Positions 24,744 through 35,086 of a DNA stretch of 47,328 nucleotides are shown here, piece after piece. Every line of letters begins with the position of its first letter. Position 1 is the first letter of the stretch. A program made the translations under genes and the position numbers. Source of the DNA: Burkholderiales bacterium (GTDB lineage: Bacteria > Pseudomonadota > Gammaproteobacteria > Burkholderiales > Burkholderiaceae_C); contig CANFPU010000013.1 of assembly GCA_947448955.1 (NCBI GenBank), positions 1 through 47,328 on the forward strand. The letters are read 5' to 3'. The notes beneath the pieces were generated by a model, which saw only the letters and a list, made by a program, of their open reading frames with translations, was not told where the DNA came from and ran no database searches.

Positions 24744-26318
24744 ATGAAGACCTTCAAAAACGCCGTACTCGCCGTCGGCGCCCTCTTTGTCACGCTGGGT
24801 GCGCCGGCGCAGACGCTGAACATGGCCAAAGCGCTGGACTCGCCGCATTACGACAGCCAGCGCACCACCTGGTCGCCGACTTCAGACGTCACGCACATGA
24901 TCCAGGACACGCTGGTCGCGCTCGACTGGGACGGCAAGACCGCCGTGCCGCTGCTGGCCAAGTCCTGGACCTTGAGCCCGGACGGCAAGCTCTACACCTT
25001 CAAGCTGCGAGACGACGTGCAGTTCTGCAGCGGCAAGAAATTGACCGCCGCCGACGTGATCTACAGCTTCAACCGGCAGAAGGACCCCGCCACGCGCTCG
25101 CCCTACGCCTGGCGCGCCGGCAAGATCAAGGACCTGCGCGCACCGGACCCCTACACCGTCGAGTACGAACTGAGTGAGCCCTACTCCGACCTGTTGGTGC
25201 AGCTGACGATGTTCAACAACAGCATCCACAACAAAGAGAGTGTGGACACGCTGGGCAAGGACTACGGCATCAAGGGCATCGACGGCACCGGCCCATGGTG
25301 CTGGGTGAGCTGGCAGCCCCGCACCGAACTGCTGCTCAAGCGCCATGACGCTTACAAGTGGGGCCCGACGCCGATGTACAAAAACGCGGGACCGGTCAAG
25401 TTCGAGAAGCTGTCGATCAAGATCATCCCCGAGGATTCCAGCCGCCTGGCAGCCATGATGAGCGGTCGCTTCGACATCACGACGCACTTCCCAACCCAGT
25501 TCATCGACCAGGCGAAGAAGTCGCCGATGCTCAACGTCGACGAGGCCAAGCCCAACTTCCAGCTCAACTACTTCGGCTTCAAGGCCAGCCGGCCGCTGGT
25601 GGCCGACAAGCGGGTGCGCGAGGCGATGAGCATCGGCATCAACCGCGCCGAGATCGTCAAGTCGGTGATGCTGGGCCAGTCGGAAGCGGCCTACACCTAC
25701 ATCGATCCCAATGCACTCGACTTCGCGCCGGGCACCAAGGGCATCGTCAAGGAAGACGTGGCGCGGGCCAACCGCCTGCTCGACGAAGCCGGCTGGACCA
25801 AGAAAGGCCCGGACGGCATCCGCATCAAGGACGGCGTGCGGCTGGCGCCGGTGGTGTTCATCCCGCAAGTCACGATCTTCCCGCGCATCGCCGAAGCGAT
25901 GCAGGGCTACATGCGCAAGATCGGCGTCGACTGGCAGATCACCGCGCTGGAGTCCGGCATCATGCCGGCCCGCCTGCAGGGCCAGGACTTCGACCTGTGG
26001 ACCGTGACCGTGCCTTATCTGTCGGCGGGCGAGTTGATGAACTTCTACTTCGATTCGTCACAGATCCCGGCGCCGAACCGGATGAACTGGAAAGACGCTG
26101 CCACCGACGCGGCGATCCTCAAAGGCCGCACCGCGTTGAACGCCACCGACCGCGCTGCCGGCTACCAGGCCGCACAGGAGATCGTGATGAAGGAACACCT
26201 GTGGATCCCGGTGATGAACACACGCATGTACCAGACCAGCACTAAAAAGATCAAGGGCGCCCGCGCCCACATGCTGTTCCAGTACACCTTCTACAAAGGA
26301 CTGGACGTCTCTCTGTGA
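24744..26318 (+). CDS. ABC transporter substrate-binding protein (SBP_bac_5, DppA-like)
   Basis: This 524-residue periplasmic protein has a signal peptide of about 22 residues ([20 protein letters not shown]) and the family-5 binding-protein fold. Markers include [21 protein letters not shown] and [26 protein letters not shown]. It captures peptides or related solutes for the two permeases. The start ATG follows AAGGAAA by about seven bases. It lies between the permease and ATPase genes, an order (B-C-A-D-F) less common than binding protein first. The ligand cannot be predicted. Confidence 0.93.
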   Translation: MKTFKNAVLAVGALFVTLGAPAQTLNMAKALDSPHYDSQRTTWSPTSDVTHMIQDTLVALDWDGKTAVPLLAKSWTLSPDGKLYTFKLRDDVQFCSGKKLTAADVIYSFNRQKDPATRSPYAWRAGKIKDLRAPDPYTVEYELSEPYSDLLVQLTMFNNSIHNKESVDTLGKDYGIKGIDGTGPWCWVSWQPRTELLLKRHDAYKWGPTPMYKNAGPVKFEKLSIKIIPEDSSRLAAMMSGRFDITTHFPTQFIDQAKKSPMLNVDEAKPNFQLNYFGFKASRPLVADKRVREAMSIGINRAEIVKSVMLGQSEAAYTYIDPNALDFAPGTKGIVKEDVARANRLLDEAGWTKKGPDGIRIKDGVRLAPVVFIPQVTIFPRIAEAMQGYMRKIGVDWQITALESGIMPARLQGQDFDLWTVTVPYLSAGELMNFYFDSSQIPAPNRMNWKDAATDAAILKGRTALNATDRAAGYQAAQEIVMKEHLWIPVMNTRMYQTSTKKIKGARAHMLFQYTFYKGLDVSL

Positions 26319-27346
26319 GCCTGCAGCCGCATTCTCCGGCGCCCACCGCCGCCGAGCCACCGCTGCTGGCGGTGCGCGGGCTGCGCACCTGGTTCGACAC
26401 CGATCGGGGTCTGTTCCGTGCGGTCGATGGCATCAGCTTCGACGTCGGTCGGGCACGCTCGGTCGGCCTGGTCGGCGAGTCGGGTTGCGGCAAGAGCGTG
26501 ACCTCGTTGTCGCTGATGGGCCTGGTGCCCTCGCCACCGGGACGGGTCAGCGCTGACTCGCTGGTCTTCGAGGGTCGAGAGATGCTGGGCCTGTCGGCCA
26601 ACGAGCGCCGATTGCTGCGCGGCGGACGCATGGCGATGGTGTTCCAGGAGCCCATGACCTCGCTGAACCCGGTGCACACCATTGGCCGGCAGATTGTCGA
26701 GGCCATCCGAGCGCATTCGGATCGATCGCATGAGGCGGCGCGGCAGCGTGCGATCGAGGTGCTGGAGCTGGTGCGGATCCCGTCCGCGGCCGAGCGTTTC
26801 GACGACTTTCCACACCAGCTGTCGGGCGGGATGCGCCAGCGCGTGATGATCGCGATGGCGCTGGCCTGCGAGCCCGCGCTGTTGATCGCCGACGAGCCGA
26901 CCACGGCGCTGGACGTGACGATCCAGGCGCAGATCCTCGACCTGCTGCGCGATCTGCAGCAGCGGCTGGGGATGGCGATATTGCTGATCACCCACGACCT
27001 GGGGGTGATCGCCGAGCAGGTCGACGAGGTGATCGTGATGTATGCCGGCAAGATCGTCGAGAGCGCGCCGGTGGCCGCGTTGTTCGCCGACCCGCAACAC
27101 CCTTACACGATTGGCCTGCTGGGATCGATCCCGCGCATGGACGTCGTTCGCGATCGGCTGTCCACCATCGAGGGCAGCGTGCCCAGCCCGGCGAACCAGC
27201 CCGCAGGCTGCCGCTTCGCGCCGCGCTGCCCCTTCTCGGACGCGCGCTGCCATGCCGAAGAACCCCCGCTGCGAACCCTGGGCCCGTCGCACCTGGCCGC
27301 CTGCTGGAAAGCGCCAGTCGAGCGGATCGCGGAGACCGACCGATGA
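26315..27346 (+). CDS. ABC transporter ATP-binding protein (DppD-like)
   Basis: This 343-residue ATPase has Walker A GESGCGKS at 54-61 and the signature [16 protein letters not shown]. Walker B is [14 protein letters not shown], and the H-loop is LLITHDLGV. The C-terminal oligopeptide-transporter domain has the Cys-containing segment [14 protein letters not shown], which in some relatives binds an iron-sulfur cluster. The start is GTG 26315, overlapping the binding-protein stop. It pairs with the next ATPase to power the importer. Confidence 0.95.
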   Translation: MSLQPHSPAPTAAEPPLLAVRGLRTWFDTDRGLFRAVDGISFDVGRARSVGLVGESGCGKSVTSLSLMGLVPSPPGRVSADSLVFEGREMLGLSANERRLLRGGRMAMVFQEPMTSLNPVHTIGRQIVEAIRAHSDRSHEAARQRAIEVLELVRIPSAAERFDDFPHQLSGGMRQRVMIAMALACEPALLIADEPTTALDVTIQAQILDLLRDLQQRLGMAILLITHDLGVIAEQVDEVIVMYAGKIVESAPVAALFADPQHPYTIGLLGSIPRMDVVRDRLSTIEGSVPSPANQPAGCRFAPRCPFSDARCHAEEPPLRTLGPSHLAACWKAPVERIAETDR

Positions 27347-28443
27347 ATGCCGACGAACCCCTGCTGAGCGTCCGCGGCCTGGTCAAGCATTTCCCGGTCA
27401 AGCGCGGCCTGGTGTTCGCCCGCACGGCGGGCCAGGTGCGCGCGGTCGACGACGTCAGCTTCGACATCGCGCGGGGCCAGACCTTGGCGCTGGTCGGCGA
27501 ATCGGGCTGCGGCAAGTCCACCACCGGGCGGCTGATCCTGCGCTTGATGGCACCGACCGCAGGGTCGGTGCGATTCCAGGGCCAGGAGATCGCCGACCTG
27601 CCGGAAGAGGGCATGCGCGCGATGCGGCGCCATCTGCAGATCATTTTCCAGGACCCCTACGCGTCGTTGAACCCGCGCATGACGATCGGCCAGACGCTGG
27701 CTGAACCGATGGCCGTGCACGGCATCGGCGACGAGCGCGACCGTCCCGACCGGGTGCGCGAACTGCTGCAGGTCGTCGGTCTATTGCCCGAGCATGCTCA
27801 ACGTTATCCGCACCAGTTCTCGGGCGGGCAACGCCAGCGGGTGGGCATCGCGCGCGCGCTCGCGGTCAGGCCCGAGCTGATCGTCTGCGACGAGCCGGTG
27901 TCGGCGCTCGACGTCTCGATCCAGGCCCAGGTGGTCAACCTGCTGCAAGACTTGCAGAAACGCTTTGGCCTGTCCTACCTGTTCATTGCGCATGACCTGG
28001 CGGTGGTCAAGCACATCAGCGATCGCGTCGCGGTGATGTACCTGGGCCAGTTGGTCGAGGTCGCCGACAAGGGATCGCTGTACGCCAGGCCGCTGCACCC
28101 GTATACCCAGGCGCTGCTGTCAGCGATCCCGCGCCCCGAGCCCGGGCTGCAGCGCCAGCGCATCCTGCTCGCCGGCGACGTGCCCAGCGCGATGAGCCCG
28201 CCGGACGGTTGCCGCTTCCACACCCGCTGCATGCACGCCCAGCAGCGCTGCCGTGTCGAAGAGCCGGTGCTGCGCGAGGCCGCGCCTGGGCACCGCGTGG
28301 CCTGCCATTTCTACGAGACCTTGCCCAGCCCGGTCGAGGCTCACGCAGCGGTAGAAGGCCGTGGCAAATTCGCGCTGCGGCTGGCCGCTTACGAGGCCGC
28401 GCGCGAGGCGGGCCTGACGGGTCGCGGGCCGACGCCCGCTTGA
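27343..28443 (+). CDS. ABC transporter ATP-binding protein (DppF-like)
   Basis: This 366-residue ATPase has Walker A GESGCGKS at 52-59, the signature [16 protein letters not shown] and Walker [15 protein letters not shown]. The C-terminal segment [14 protein letters not shown] is the oligopeptide-domain cysteine motif. Its ATG overlaps the previous stop. The tail of about 35 residues after HFYETLPSP is longer than typical. It completes the importer operon. Confidence 0.95.
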   Translation: MNADEPLLSVRGLVKHFPVKRGLVFARTAGQVRAVDDVSFDIARGQTLALVGESGCGKSTTGRLILRLMAPTAGSVRFQGQEIADLPEEGMRAMRRHLQIIFQDPYASLNPRMTIGQTLAEPMAVHGIGDERDRPDRVRELLQVVGLLPEHAQRYPHQFSGGQRQRVGIARALAVRPELIVCDEPVSALDVSIQAQVVNLLQDLQKRFGLSYLFIAHDLAVVKHISDRVAVMYLGQLVEVADKGSLYARPLHPYTQALLSAIPRPEPGLQRQRILLAGDVPSAMSPPDGCRFHTRCMHAQQRCRVEEPVLREAAPGHRVACHFYETLPSPVEAHAAVEGRGKFALRLAAYEAAREAGLTGRGPTPA

Positions 28444-28453
28444 CGGCGCCAAC

Positions 28454-28486
28454 CAGCCTCAGCCCAGCCTCAGTGCAGCCTCAGAC
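28454..28486. repeat. 11-bp tandem repeat, three copies overlapping a stop codon
   Basis: Three units of CAGCCTCAG plus two variable bases lie at 28454, 28465 and 28476. The third overlaps the minus-strand stop codon of the aldehyde dehydrogenase (28481-28483). The array fills the short gap between convergent genes. No terminator is seen besides it. Confidence 0.85.
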
Positions 28487-29923
28487 CGCCATGATCGACA
28501 CGGTCTTGGTGACAAGATAGGCCTCCATCGCCTCGGGCCCGCCTTCGGAACCATAGCCCGAATCCTTCACCCCCCCGAAGGGCATCTCGGGCGACGGCGC
28601 CGCCGGCTGGTTGATCCACAGCATGCCCACCTCCAGCTGCTGCGCCAGCAGATGCGCGCTCTTGATCGACTGCGTGAACGCATAGCTCGCCAGGCCGTAG
28701 GGCAGCCGGTTGGCCTCGGCGATGGCCTCCTCCAGCGTGTCGAAGCCGCGAATGGCCGCCACCGGGCCGAAAGGCTCATGGTTGAACACCTCGGCGTTCA
28801 GCGGCACATCGGTCAGCACGGTCGGCGCGAAGAAGTTGCCAGACGAGCCGACCCGGTCGCCACCGGTGGCGAGCTTGGCGCCCTTGGCCTGGGCGTCGGC
28901 CAACAATTGGGCCATCGCGGTCAGGCGGCGCGGGTTGGCCAGCGGGCCGAGCGTCGTGCCGTCGGCCAGGCCATCGCCGAGCTTGAGGCCTTGCGCGTGC
29001 TGGACCATCGCCCGAGCAAACTCATCACGAATGCTGTTGTGCACCAGGAAGCGCGTCGGCGAGATGCAGACCTGACCCGCGTTGCGGAACTTTGCGCCAG
29101 CCGAGGCCCTGACCGCGAGTTCGACATCGGCGTCGGCCGCGACGATGACCGGGGCATGGCCGCCAAGTTCCATCGTCGCGCGCTTCATGTGCGCGCCAGC
29201 CATCGCAGCGAGTTGCTTGCCCACGGGCGTCGAACCGGTGAAGGTGACCTTGCGGATGATCGGGTGGGCAATCAGATAGGTCGAGATCTCGGACGGCGTG
29301 CCGAACACCAGACCGACGGTGCCGGCCGGCACACCCGCGTCGACAAAAGCCTGCAGCAGCGCAGCAGGCGATGCGGGCGTCTCCTCAGGCGCCTTGACGA
29401 GGAAGGAGCAGCCGCTGGCCAACGCCGCAGACAGCTTGCGCACGACCTGGTTGACCGGAAAATTCCATGGCGTGAACGCGGCCACCGGGCCCACCGGCTC
29501 TTTCATCACCAACTGCTGGGCCGCCAGGTTGCGCGAAGGAACAATGCGGCCATAGACGCGACGGCCTTCATCGGCGAACCACTCGATGATGTCAGCGGCA
29601 GCCATGACCTCGATGCGCGCTTCGCCAACAGGCTTGCCCTGCTCTTGGGTCAGCAGCCGGGCGATGTCAGAGGCCCGCTCGCGCACCAGCCCTGCGGCCT
29701 TGCGCATTGTCGTGGCACGCTCGTTGGCAGGCACCTTGCGCCAGTCTTCGAAACCGCGCTGGGCCGCTGCCAACGCACGGTCGAGGTCGGGAATGCCGGC
29801 GTGAGCGACCCGGCCTATCACCTGGCCGCTGGCAGGGTTGACCACGTCGATCGTCTTGCCACTGGCGGCGTCGCACCATTGGCCTGCAATCAGCAATCGG
29901 GTATCGGTATAACTTGGTGTCAT
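28481..29923 (-). CDS. NAD(P)-dependent aldehyde dehydrogenase, succinate-semialdehyde type
   Basis: This 480-residue aldehyde dehydrogenase has the oxyanion Asn154 in TPWNFP, the general base Glu252 in MELGGHAP, and the catalytic Cys286 in [12 protein letters not shown]. The overall pattern ([28 protein letters not shown]) is that of succinate-semialdehyde and related dehydrogenases, which oxidise aldehydes to acids. I chose ATG 29923, with GAGG upstream; a start at 29947 would add eight residues. It is alone on the minus strand, divergent from the glutathione transferase gene across 270 bases in which I see no clear motif. The substrate is unproven. Confidence 0.92.
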   Translation of the reverse strand: MTPSYTDTRLLIAGQWCDAASGKTIDVVNPASGQVIGRVAHAGIPDLDRALAAAQRGFEDWRKVPANERATTMRKAAGLVRERASDIARLLTQEQGKPVGEARIEVMAAADIIEWFADEGRRVYGRIVPSRNLAAQQLVMKEPVGPVAAFTPWNFPVNQVVRKLSAALASGCSFLVKAPEETPASPAALLQAFVDAGVPAGTVGLVFGTPSEISTYLIAHPIIRKVTFTGSTPVGKQLAAMAGAHMKRATMELGGHAPVIVAADADVELAVRASAGAKFRNAGQVCISPTRFLVHNSIRDEFARAMVQHAQGLKLGDGLADGTTLGPLANPRRLTAMAQLLADAQAKGAKLATGGDRVGSSGNFFAPTVLTDVPLNAEVFNHEPFGPVAAIRGFDTLEEAIAEANRLPYGLASYAFTQSIKSAHLLAQQLEVGMLWINQPAAPSPEMPFGGVKDSGYGSEGGPEAMEAYLVTKTVSIMAV

Positions 29924-30193
29924 CTTGGTCCTCGGGCGGTTCATCATTTGAGACGGGTGCGGCCTGGGCTCAGGCCTGGATCACGGCAGCGTGCGATGGG
30001 TCGCCAAGCAATGGCGTTCGCATGGGGCGGCCGAACCATAACCGAGTCTCGGGTCGCCAGGCCTGGCGCCGAGAAATTCATGGGCCTGCGCGCGCAAGGC
30101 CTTGCCCAGCGAGAGGAGGCTTGATCCGGTAGAGTCCGCGTCACCGCGCGCCAGCGCCGCCCGTACGTCCCACCAAACCCTGGAGCCCATCGA

Positions 30194-31069
30194 ATGACCG
30201 ATTCGTCTGCCTACACCCCGCCCAAAATCTGGACCTGGAACAAGGAGAACGGCGGTCGGTTCGCCAACATCAACCGTCCGATCGCAGGCCCGACCCAGGA
30301 CAAGGAACTGCCGGTCGGCCGACACCCGATGCAGCTCTACTCGCTGGCCACGCCGAACGGGGTGAAGGTCACGGTGATGCTCGAAGAACTGCTTGCGCTG
30401 GGCCACACCGGTGCAGAGTACGACGCTTGGCTGATACGCATCAACGAGGGCGACCAGTTTGGAAGCGGCTTTGTCGCCGTGAACCCGAACTCCAAGATCC
30501 CGGCACTGATGGACCGCAGTGGGCCGACGCCGATCCGGGTGTTTGAGTCCGGCGCGATCCTGATGCATCTGGCAGAGAAATTCGGCGCCTTGCTGCCAAC
30601 CGATGCCGCCAAGCGCGCGGAATGCCTGTCTTGGCTGTTCTGGCAAATGGGCAGCGCGCCCTATCTCGGCGGAGGATTCGGCCACTTCTATGCGTACGCG
30701 CCGACCCGGATCGAATACGCGATTGACCGCTTTGCGATGGAGGTCAAGCGACAACTCGATGTGCTCGACCGGCGCCTGGCCGAGAGCGAATACCTCGGCG
30801 GGGACGACTACACGATCGCCGACATCGCCGTCTGGCCCTGGTACGGTGCCTTGGCCAAGGGGCTGGTCTATGGCGCCGGCGAATTCCTGCAGGTCCAGGA
30901 CTACACCCACGTCCAGCGCTGGACCGACCAGATCGCGTTGCGCCCGGCCGTCCAGCGCGGTCGCATGGTCAACCGCGTGATGGGTGAGCCGGCCAGCCAG
31001 CTGCGTGAGCGGCACGAGGCCAGCGACTTCGACACCAAGACCCAGGACAAGGTCCAGCCTGCAGCCTGA
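30194..31069 (+). CDS. yghU: YghU-type glutathione S-transferase
   Basis: This 291-residue protein closely follows Escherichia coli YghU. It starts with TPPKIWTWNKENGGRFANIN, then RPIAGPTQDKELPVGRHPMQLYSL, and has MLEELLALGHTGAEYDAWLIRI and FWQMGSAPYLGGGFGHFY. YghU is a nu-class glutathione transferase with disulfide reductase activity toward hydroperoxides and disulfides, binding two glutathione molecules. It ends with ERHEASDFDTKTQDK as in the family. The gene is a single cistron, convergent with the enolase-superfamily gene. Only the cellular electron donor and physiological role are unclear. Confidence 0.95.
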   Translation: MTDSSAYTPPKIWTWNKENGGRFANINRPIAGPTQDKELPVGRHPMQLYSLATPNGVKVTVMLEELLALGHTGAEYDAWLIRINEGDQFGSGFVAVNPNSKIPALMDRSGPTPIRVFESGAILMHLAEKFGALLPTDAAKRAECLSWLFWQMGSAPYLGGGFGHFYAYAPTRIEYAIDRFAMEVKRQLDVLDRRLAESEYLGGDDYTIADIAVWPWYGALAKGLVYGAGEFLQVQDYTHVQRWTDQIALRPAVQRGRMVNRVMGEPASQLRERHEASDFDTKTQDKVQPAA

Positions 31070-31114
31070 ATCCTGCGCTGAGCGGCCACCGCCCTCTTTT
31101 CTGACAGTCTGTTT

Positions 31115-32263
31115 CTAACAGCCCGCAGCAGCGGCGTCAGCCAGCTGCTGCAGGTCGGGCACGACGCCCAAACCGGGCAACTGCCCGAGGTTGGCGCGGC
31201 CCTGCACGATCTCGACCAGCCCGCCTGCGAGCAGTGAGCGCAGCGGGTTGGGGTTGACGTCCATCTCGAGCATGCCGGCGCCGCCAGCGGCCGCCAGCAC
31301 ATGCGCCGAGGCCAGCAGCCCGATGCCGCCGCCCAGGTAATGGGGGCAGTAGCGCAGACCCGCCGACTGGGCTTGTTCGATCACGGGCCAGCAGCCGGAG
31401 ATGCCCCCCCACTTGGCCAAGTCGGGCTGCAGCACCGCCAGCGGAGACTGCCGGATCGCCAGGTCGAAAGCCTCTTCGCCGGCGATGTTCTCGCCCGCCG
31501 CGAGCGCGATGCTGCCGGCTTGGGCCAGCGTCTGCCACTGTGACCAGGGTCGGTCAGCGCGCAAAGGCTCCTCGAGCCAGCCCAGCTTGAAAGGCTCGAG
31601 CAACGGCACCATCTCGCAAGCCTGCGCCAAGGTCCAGCCTTGGTTGGCGTCAGCCATCAGCGCCAAGTCGTCGCCCATCATCTGTCGCAACGCGGCCAGG
31701 TTGGCCAGGTCGCGTTCGGCGCCAAAGCCAATCTTGAGCTTGAAAGCACGGTGGCCGAGCGCGAGTTGCGCGGCGACCAAATCCTGCGGCCGGTCCGGGC
31801 TGATACCGCTGGCGTAAACACCGACTTGGTCCTGCTCGCCACCGAGCAGGCGCCACAGCGGCAAGCCCGCGCGCCGTGCGCACAAGTCCCAGAGCGCGAG
31901 GTCGATCCCGGCAATGGTCTGGGCCATCGGTCCGGGCTCGGCGCACTGGATCGCCAGCACGGCGGTGCGAGAGGTCAATTCCTCAAAGGCCTCGCGCGGG
32001 CTTGCAAAGCGGCGACCGACGAGCAGCGGCGCCATCACCGTCTCGAGCAGCCGGGCGCGGTGCTCAGCGCCACAGGCCGGAAAGTTGCACCAGATCTCGC
32101 CCCAGCCCACAGCGCCCTCGTCATCCTCGATCCGCACAAAGACAGCGGGTCGGTCGACCATCGTGCCGAACGAGGTGCGCACGGGCTCGGCAATCGGGCA
32201 GCGCAACACGAAGGCCTCGACGCGGGCTGGGCGCAGCGGCTGCAACGGTGGCAAGGGCTTCAT
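31115..32263 (-). CDS. mandelate racemase/muconate lactonizing enzyme-family protein
   Basis: This 382-residue enolase-superfamily enzyme has the KxK base motif at 175-177 (FKLKIGFG). Metal ligands appear at Asp205 (MADANQGW), Glu231 (WLEEPLRAD) and Glu258 (AGENIAGEEAF), and a later His lies in RYCPHYLGGGIGL. Members abstract a proton next to a carboxylate and catalyse racemisation, cycloisomerisation or dehydration of acid sugars or similar acids. The gene is divergent from an ABC importer and GMC oxidoreductase operon, which suggests a shared substrate. The exact reaction cannot be read from sequence. Confidence 0.93.
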   Translation of the reverse strand: MKPLPPLQPLRPARVEAFVLRCPIAEPVRTSFGTMVDRPAVFVRIEDDEGAVGWGEIWCNFPACGAEHRARLLETVMAPLLVGRRFASPREAFEELTSRTAVLAIQCAEPGPMAQTIAGIDLALWDLCARRAGLPLWRLLGGEQDQVGVYASGISPDRPQDLVAAQLALGHRAFKLKIGFGAERDLANLAALRQMMGDDLALMADANQGWTLAQACEMVPLLEPFKLGWLEEPLRADRPWSQWQTLAQAGSIALAAGENIAGEEAFDLAIRQSPLAVLQPDLAKWGGISGCWPVIEQAQSAGLRYCPHYLGGGIGLLASAHVLAAAGGAGMLEMDVNPNPLRSLLAGGLVEIVQGRANLGQLPGLGVVPDLQQLADAAAAGC

Positions 32264-32338
32264 CGATTGGTGTCCTCAGGCAGGCTTGGCATGGGGCGGC
32301 GTCGCCGAGACCCCATCGGTTGATGCGGGTCCGCTGGA

Positions 32339-32374
32339 TTGGCCATCATGTATAAACATATTATCTATAGTACG
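32339..32374 (+). promoter_or_regulatory. AT-rich promoter/operator of the ABC-GMC operon
   Basis: In a GC-rich setting, 32348-32374 is a conspicuous AT-rich island. TTGGCC (32339-32344) and TATCTA (32362-32367) are spaced 17 bases apart as a plausible -35/-10 pair. ATGTATAAACAT (32348-32359) is a small inverted repeat between them. It lies between divergent genes, so it may control both. No named regulator site is recognised and no regulator gene is adjacent. Confidence 0.45.
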
Positions 32375-32428
32375 ATCGGATCAGCAGCGGCGCAAGCAAC
32401 GCCCAGCCGATCAGGATCCAGCACCCAG

Positions 32429-33208
32429 ATGCGAACCTCCAACACCAGACCGCCCAGACTTCGGCGCATTGCGCTGATGCTCGCGCCCTGGCTGTTGATC
32501 CTGGCCCTTTGGTACGCGATTCGCGCCAGCGGCCTGATCAACCCGGCGCTGGTGCCGGCGCCGCATCTGGTTTTCAGCAAGGCCATCGAGCTGGCAGGCG
32601 ACCGGCTATGGCGCGACATCTACATCTCCACCCAGCGGGTGTTCATCGGCGTGACGCTGGGGGTCGCGCTGGCCGTGCCGGTCGGGTTCTGCCTGGGCTG
32701 GTACCCAGGGCTGCGCAGATTCATCGATCCCGTGATCAACTTCTTTCGCGCCCTGCCGCCCATCGCGCTGATCCCGCTGGTCATCGTCTACTTCGGCATC
32801 GGCGAGTTGGCCAAGACCGTGATCCTGTTCTATGCGGCCTTTTTTGCCGGTGTCATCGTGATGTACGAAGGCATTGCACAGATCAGTCCGATCTTCATCA
32901 AGGTGGCGCGAACCCTGGGCGCCAGCGACTTCGAAATCTTCCGCAAAGTCATCATTCCGCTGACCGTGCCGCACATCCTGACCGCGGTGCGCGTGGCGCT
33001 GGGCGTGGCCTGGGCGACGCTGGTTGCGTCTGAGTTGATCGCCGCGCAACAAGGCCTGGGCGCGATGATCCAGAACGCCTCGGCCTTCTTCCAGCTCGAC
33101 ATCATCTACGTCGGCATCATCTGCATCGGCTTGATCGCGATGCTGATGGATCTGGCGCTGCGTGCAGCGACCCGTCGCCTGGTCGCCTGGCAGGACCGCA
33201 TCGCATGA
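32429..33208 (+). CDS. ABC transporter permease (SsuC/TauC-type)
   Basis: This 259-residue inner-membrane protein has about six helices. The start is ATG 32429. The frame extends upstream to a TTG through the AT-rich promoter, which is unlikely to be coding. Markers are FRALPPIALIPLVIVYFGIGE and the coupling loop around VARTLGASDFEIFRKVIIP, then GLGAMIQNASAFFQLDIIYVG near the end. This family imports taurine, sulfonates, nitrate, pyrimidine precursors or aromatic acids. The next gene's ATG overlaps its stop. Confidence 0.92.
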   Translation: MRTSNTRPPRLRRIALMLAPWLLILALWYAIRASGLINPALVPAPHLVFSKAIELAGDRLWRDIYISTQRVFIGVTLGVALAVPVGFCLGWYPGLRRFIDPVINFFRALPPIALIPLVIVYFGIGELAKTVILFYAAFFAGVIVMYEGIAQISPIFIKVARTLGASDFEIFRKVIIPLTVPHILTAVRVALGVAWATLVASELIAAQQGLGAMIQNASAFFQLDIIYVGIICIGLIAMLMDLALRAATRRLVAWQDRIA

Positions 33209-34053
33209 GCACCTCGGCCATCGACAAGACCGCCGCCGTGCGCATCCGCTTCGACCAGGTCTCGGTCGATTTCGACACCCCCCAGGGTGCGATGCGTGTC
33301 CTCGACCAGGTGTCGTTTGATATCCGCGACGGCGAGTTCGTCTCGATCATCGGCCCCTCGGGCTGCGGCAAGACGACCTTGATGAACATCGTCGGCGGCT
33401 TCGTGCAAGCCACCGAGGGCCGGGTGCTGCTCGACGGCCAGCCGATCAACGGACCCGGGCCAGACCGTGGCGTGATCTTCCAGGAATACGGCGTCTTCCC
33501 GTGGTTGACGGTACGCCAGAACATCGAGTTCGGCCTCAAGCTCGACGCCAACCGAGCCCACGCGGCCGAAACAGCCGAGATCACCGACCGCTACATGTCG
33601 CTGATGGGCCTGACCGACTTTGCCGGGCACTTTCCAAAGCACCTGTCAGGCGGCATGCGCCAGCGGCTGGCGATCGCCAGGGCCTACGCGGTGCGCCCCG
33701 AGTTCTTGCTGATGGACGAACCCTTCGGCGCGCTCGACGCGCAGACACGCTCGGCGATGCAGGACCTGTTGCTGCAAGTGCTGCAACGCGAGGGCAAGAC
33801 GGTGATGATGATCACCCACTCGGTGGAGGAAGCGCTCTACCTGTCCTCGCGCATCGTCGTCGTCACGGCCCGGCCGGCGCGGGTTCGCGCCATCATCGAC
33901 GTGCCTTTCGGCTATCCGCGGGCCGAGAGCGTGCACGAGGATCCGCGCTTTGCCGCGCTCAGATCGCAGATCCGCGACATCGTGATGCAGGAGTACGCGG
34001 CGCAGGTCCGGCAAGCGCCAACGCAGGCCGGTCGGGCCAGTGCAGGCCAGTAG
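33205..34053 (+). CDS. ABC transporter ATP-binding protein (SsuB/TauB-type)
   Basis: This 282-residue ATPase has Walker A GPSGCGKT at 50-57, the Q-loop in IFQEYGVFPWLT and the signature [16 protein letters not shown]. Walker B is FLLMDEPFGALDAQTR, and the H-loop is MMITHSVEEALYLSSRIV. Its ATG overlaps the permease stop (ATGA). Length is typical. It energises import of the solute bound by the next gene's product. Confidence 0.95.
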   Translation: MSTSAIDKTAAVRIRFDQVSVDFDTPQGAMRVLDQVSFDIRDGEFVSIIGPSGCGKTTLMNIVGGFVQATEGRVLLDGQPINGPGPDRGVIFQEYGVFPWLTVRQNIEFGLKLDANRAHAAETAEITDRYMSLMGLTDFAGHFPKHLSGGMRQRLAIARAYAVRPEFLLMDEPFGALDAQTRSAMQDLLLQVLQREGKTVMMITHSVEEALYLSSRIVVVTARPARVRAIIDVPFGYPRAESVHEDPRFAALRSQIRDIVMQEYAAQVRQAPTQAGRASAGQ

Positions 34054-34084
34054 TTGCTTCAATTCAACCCATGAGGAAATCGCC

Positions 34085-35086
34085 ATGAGCATTCGACGCC
34101 GACAGTTGATCCAGGCAGGCGCTGCAACCGCGCTGGCAGCGCCAGGCCTTGTCGTTCGCGCACAGGCCCGAACCAAAGTCAGGGTGGGCTATCTGCACAC
34201 CCCTGCGGTGGACAGCCACATCTTCATTGGCCAGCAGTTGGGCAGCTTCGCCAAGCAGGGCCTGGACCTCGAATTGATCGCCTTCACCACCGGGCTGGAG
34301 CTGTTCCAGGCGATGATTGGTGGCAGTCTGGACATGCTGTCGACCGGCGCGGTGCTGTCCAACTTCCCGGCGCGTGGGCAGGGCAAGGTCTTCCTGATGA
34401 ACAACATCGAGTACGCCACCGCCCAGCTCTGGGTGCGCGAGGATTCGGGCATCAAGACGATCGCCGATCTCAAGGGCAAGCAGATCTCGACCACGACCGG
34501 CACGACGGCCCATGTCTTCCTGGACCGGGCGCTGCGTTCGGGCAAGCTCGATCCCGCCAAGGATGTGCAACTCGTCAACCAGCGCATGACCGAAGCCGTG
34601 ACCTCGTTCATCTCAGGCGCGGTGCCAGCGGTGGCGCTGTGGGTGCCTTTCGACTCGGTGATCCGCCAGAAACTGCCCGGCGCGCGCAAGCTGGTGGACG
34701 CGTCGGCTTTCTACCCGCAGGCCGCCATCATGGGCGGCTGGGCGGCCGGCAGCGACTACTACGACAAGCACCGCGCGGTGATCGCCAAGCTGATCGCCGG
34801 CTGGGCCGATGCCAACGCGCAGATCGTCAGCCGCCCTGATGAATCTGCGGAGATGCTGCAGAAAGCCCAGTACCCTCAGGTACCGCTGGCCGAGTTCAAG
34901 GAACAGTTCAAGGCGTCCAAGTACTACAGCAACGCCGAATGGCGCACCCGCTACCAGGACGGCACGGTGACCCAATGGCTGCAACAAGTGACCGATTTCT
35001 TCGTTGCCAACGCCAACATCCAGAACGCACTCAAGGCCGAACAGTACTTCGACGCCAAGCCCTTCCTGGAGACGGTGAAGGCGTGA
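34085..35086 (+). CDS. ABC transporter substrate-binding protein (SsuA/TauA/NMT1-type)
   Basis: This 333-residue exported protein has a twin-arginine-like N-terminus (MSIRRRQLIQAGAATALAAP) and a cleavage region near VRAQA. The mature fold begins TKVRVGYLHTPAVDSHIFIGQ, as in sulfonate, nitrate and thiamine-precursor binding proteins. GAGGAAA lies eight bases before ATG 34085. The Arg cluster suggests Tat export, but Sec cannot be excluded. The following gene starts inside its stop (GTGA), an unusual coupling of binding protein and oxidoreductase. Confidence 0.92.
   Translation: MSIRRRQLIQAGAATALAAPGLVVRAQARTKVRVGYLHTPAVDSHIFIGQQLGSFAKQGLDLELIAFTTGLELFQAMIGGSLDMLSTGAVLSNFPARGQGKVFLMNNIEYATAQLWVREDSGIKTIADLKGKQISTTTGTTAHVFLDRALRSGKLDPAKDVQLVNQRMTEAVTSFISGAVPAVALWVPFDSVIRQKLPGARKLVDASAFYPQAAIMGGWAAGSDYYDKHRAVIAKLIAGWADANAQIVSRPDESAEMLQKAQYPQVPLAEFKEQFKASKYYSNAEWRTRYQDGTVTQWLQQVTDFFVANANIQNALKAEQYFDAKPFLETVKA

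Noticed and set aside
31109-31121. CTGTT/AACAG mini-hairpin as terminator between yghU and the enolase-family gene
   Set aside because: Only a 5-bp AT-rich stem overlapping a stop codon; too weak to claim.
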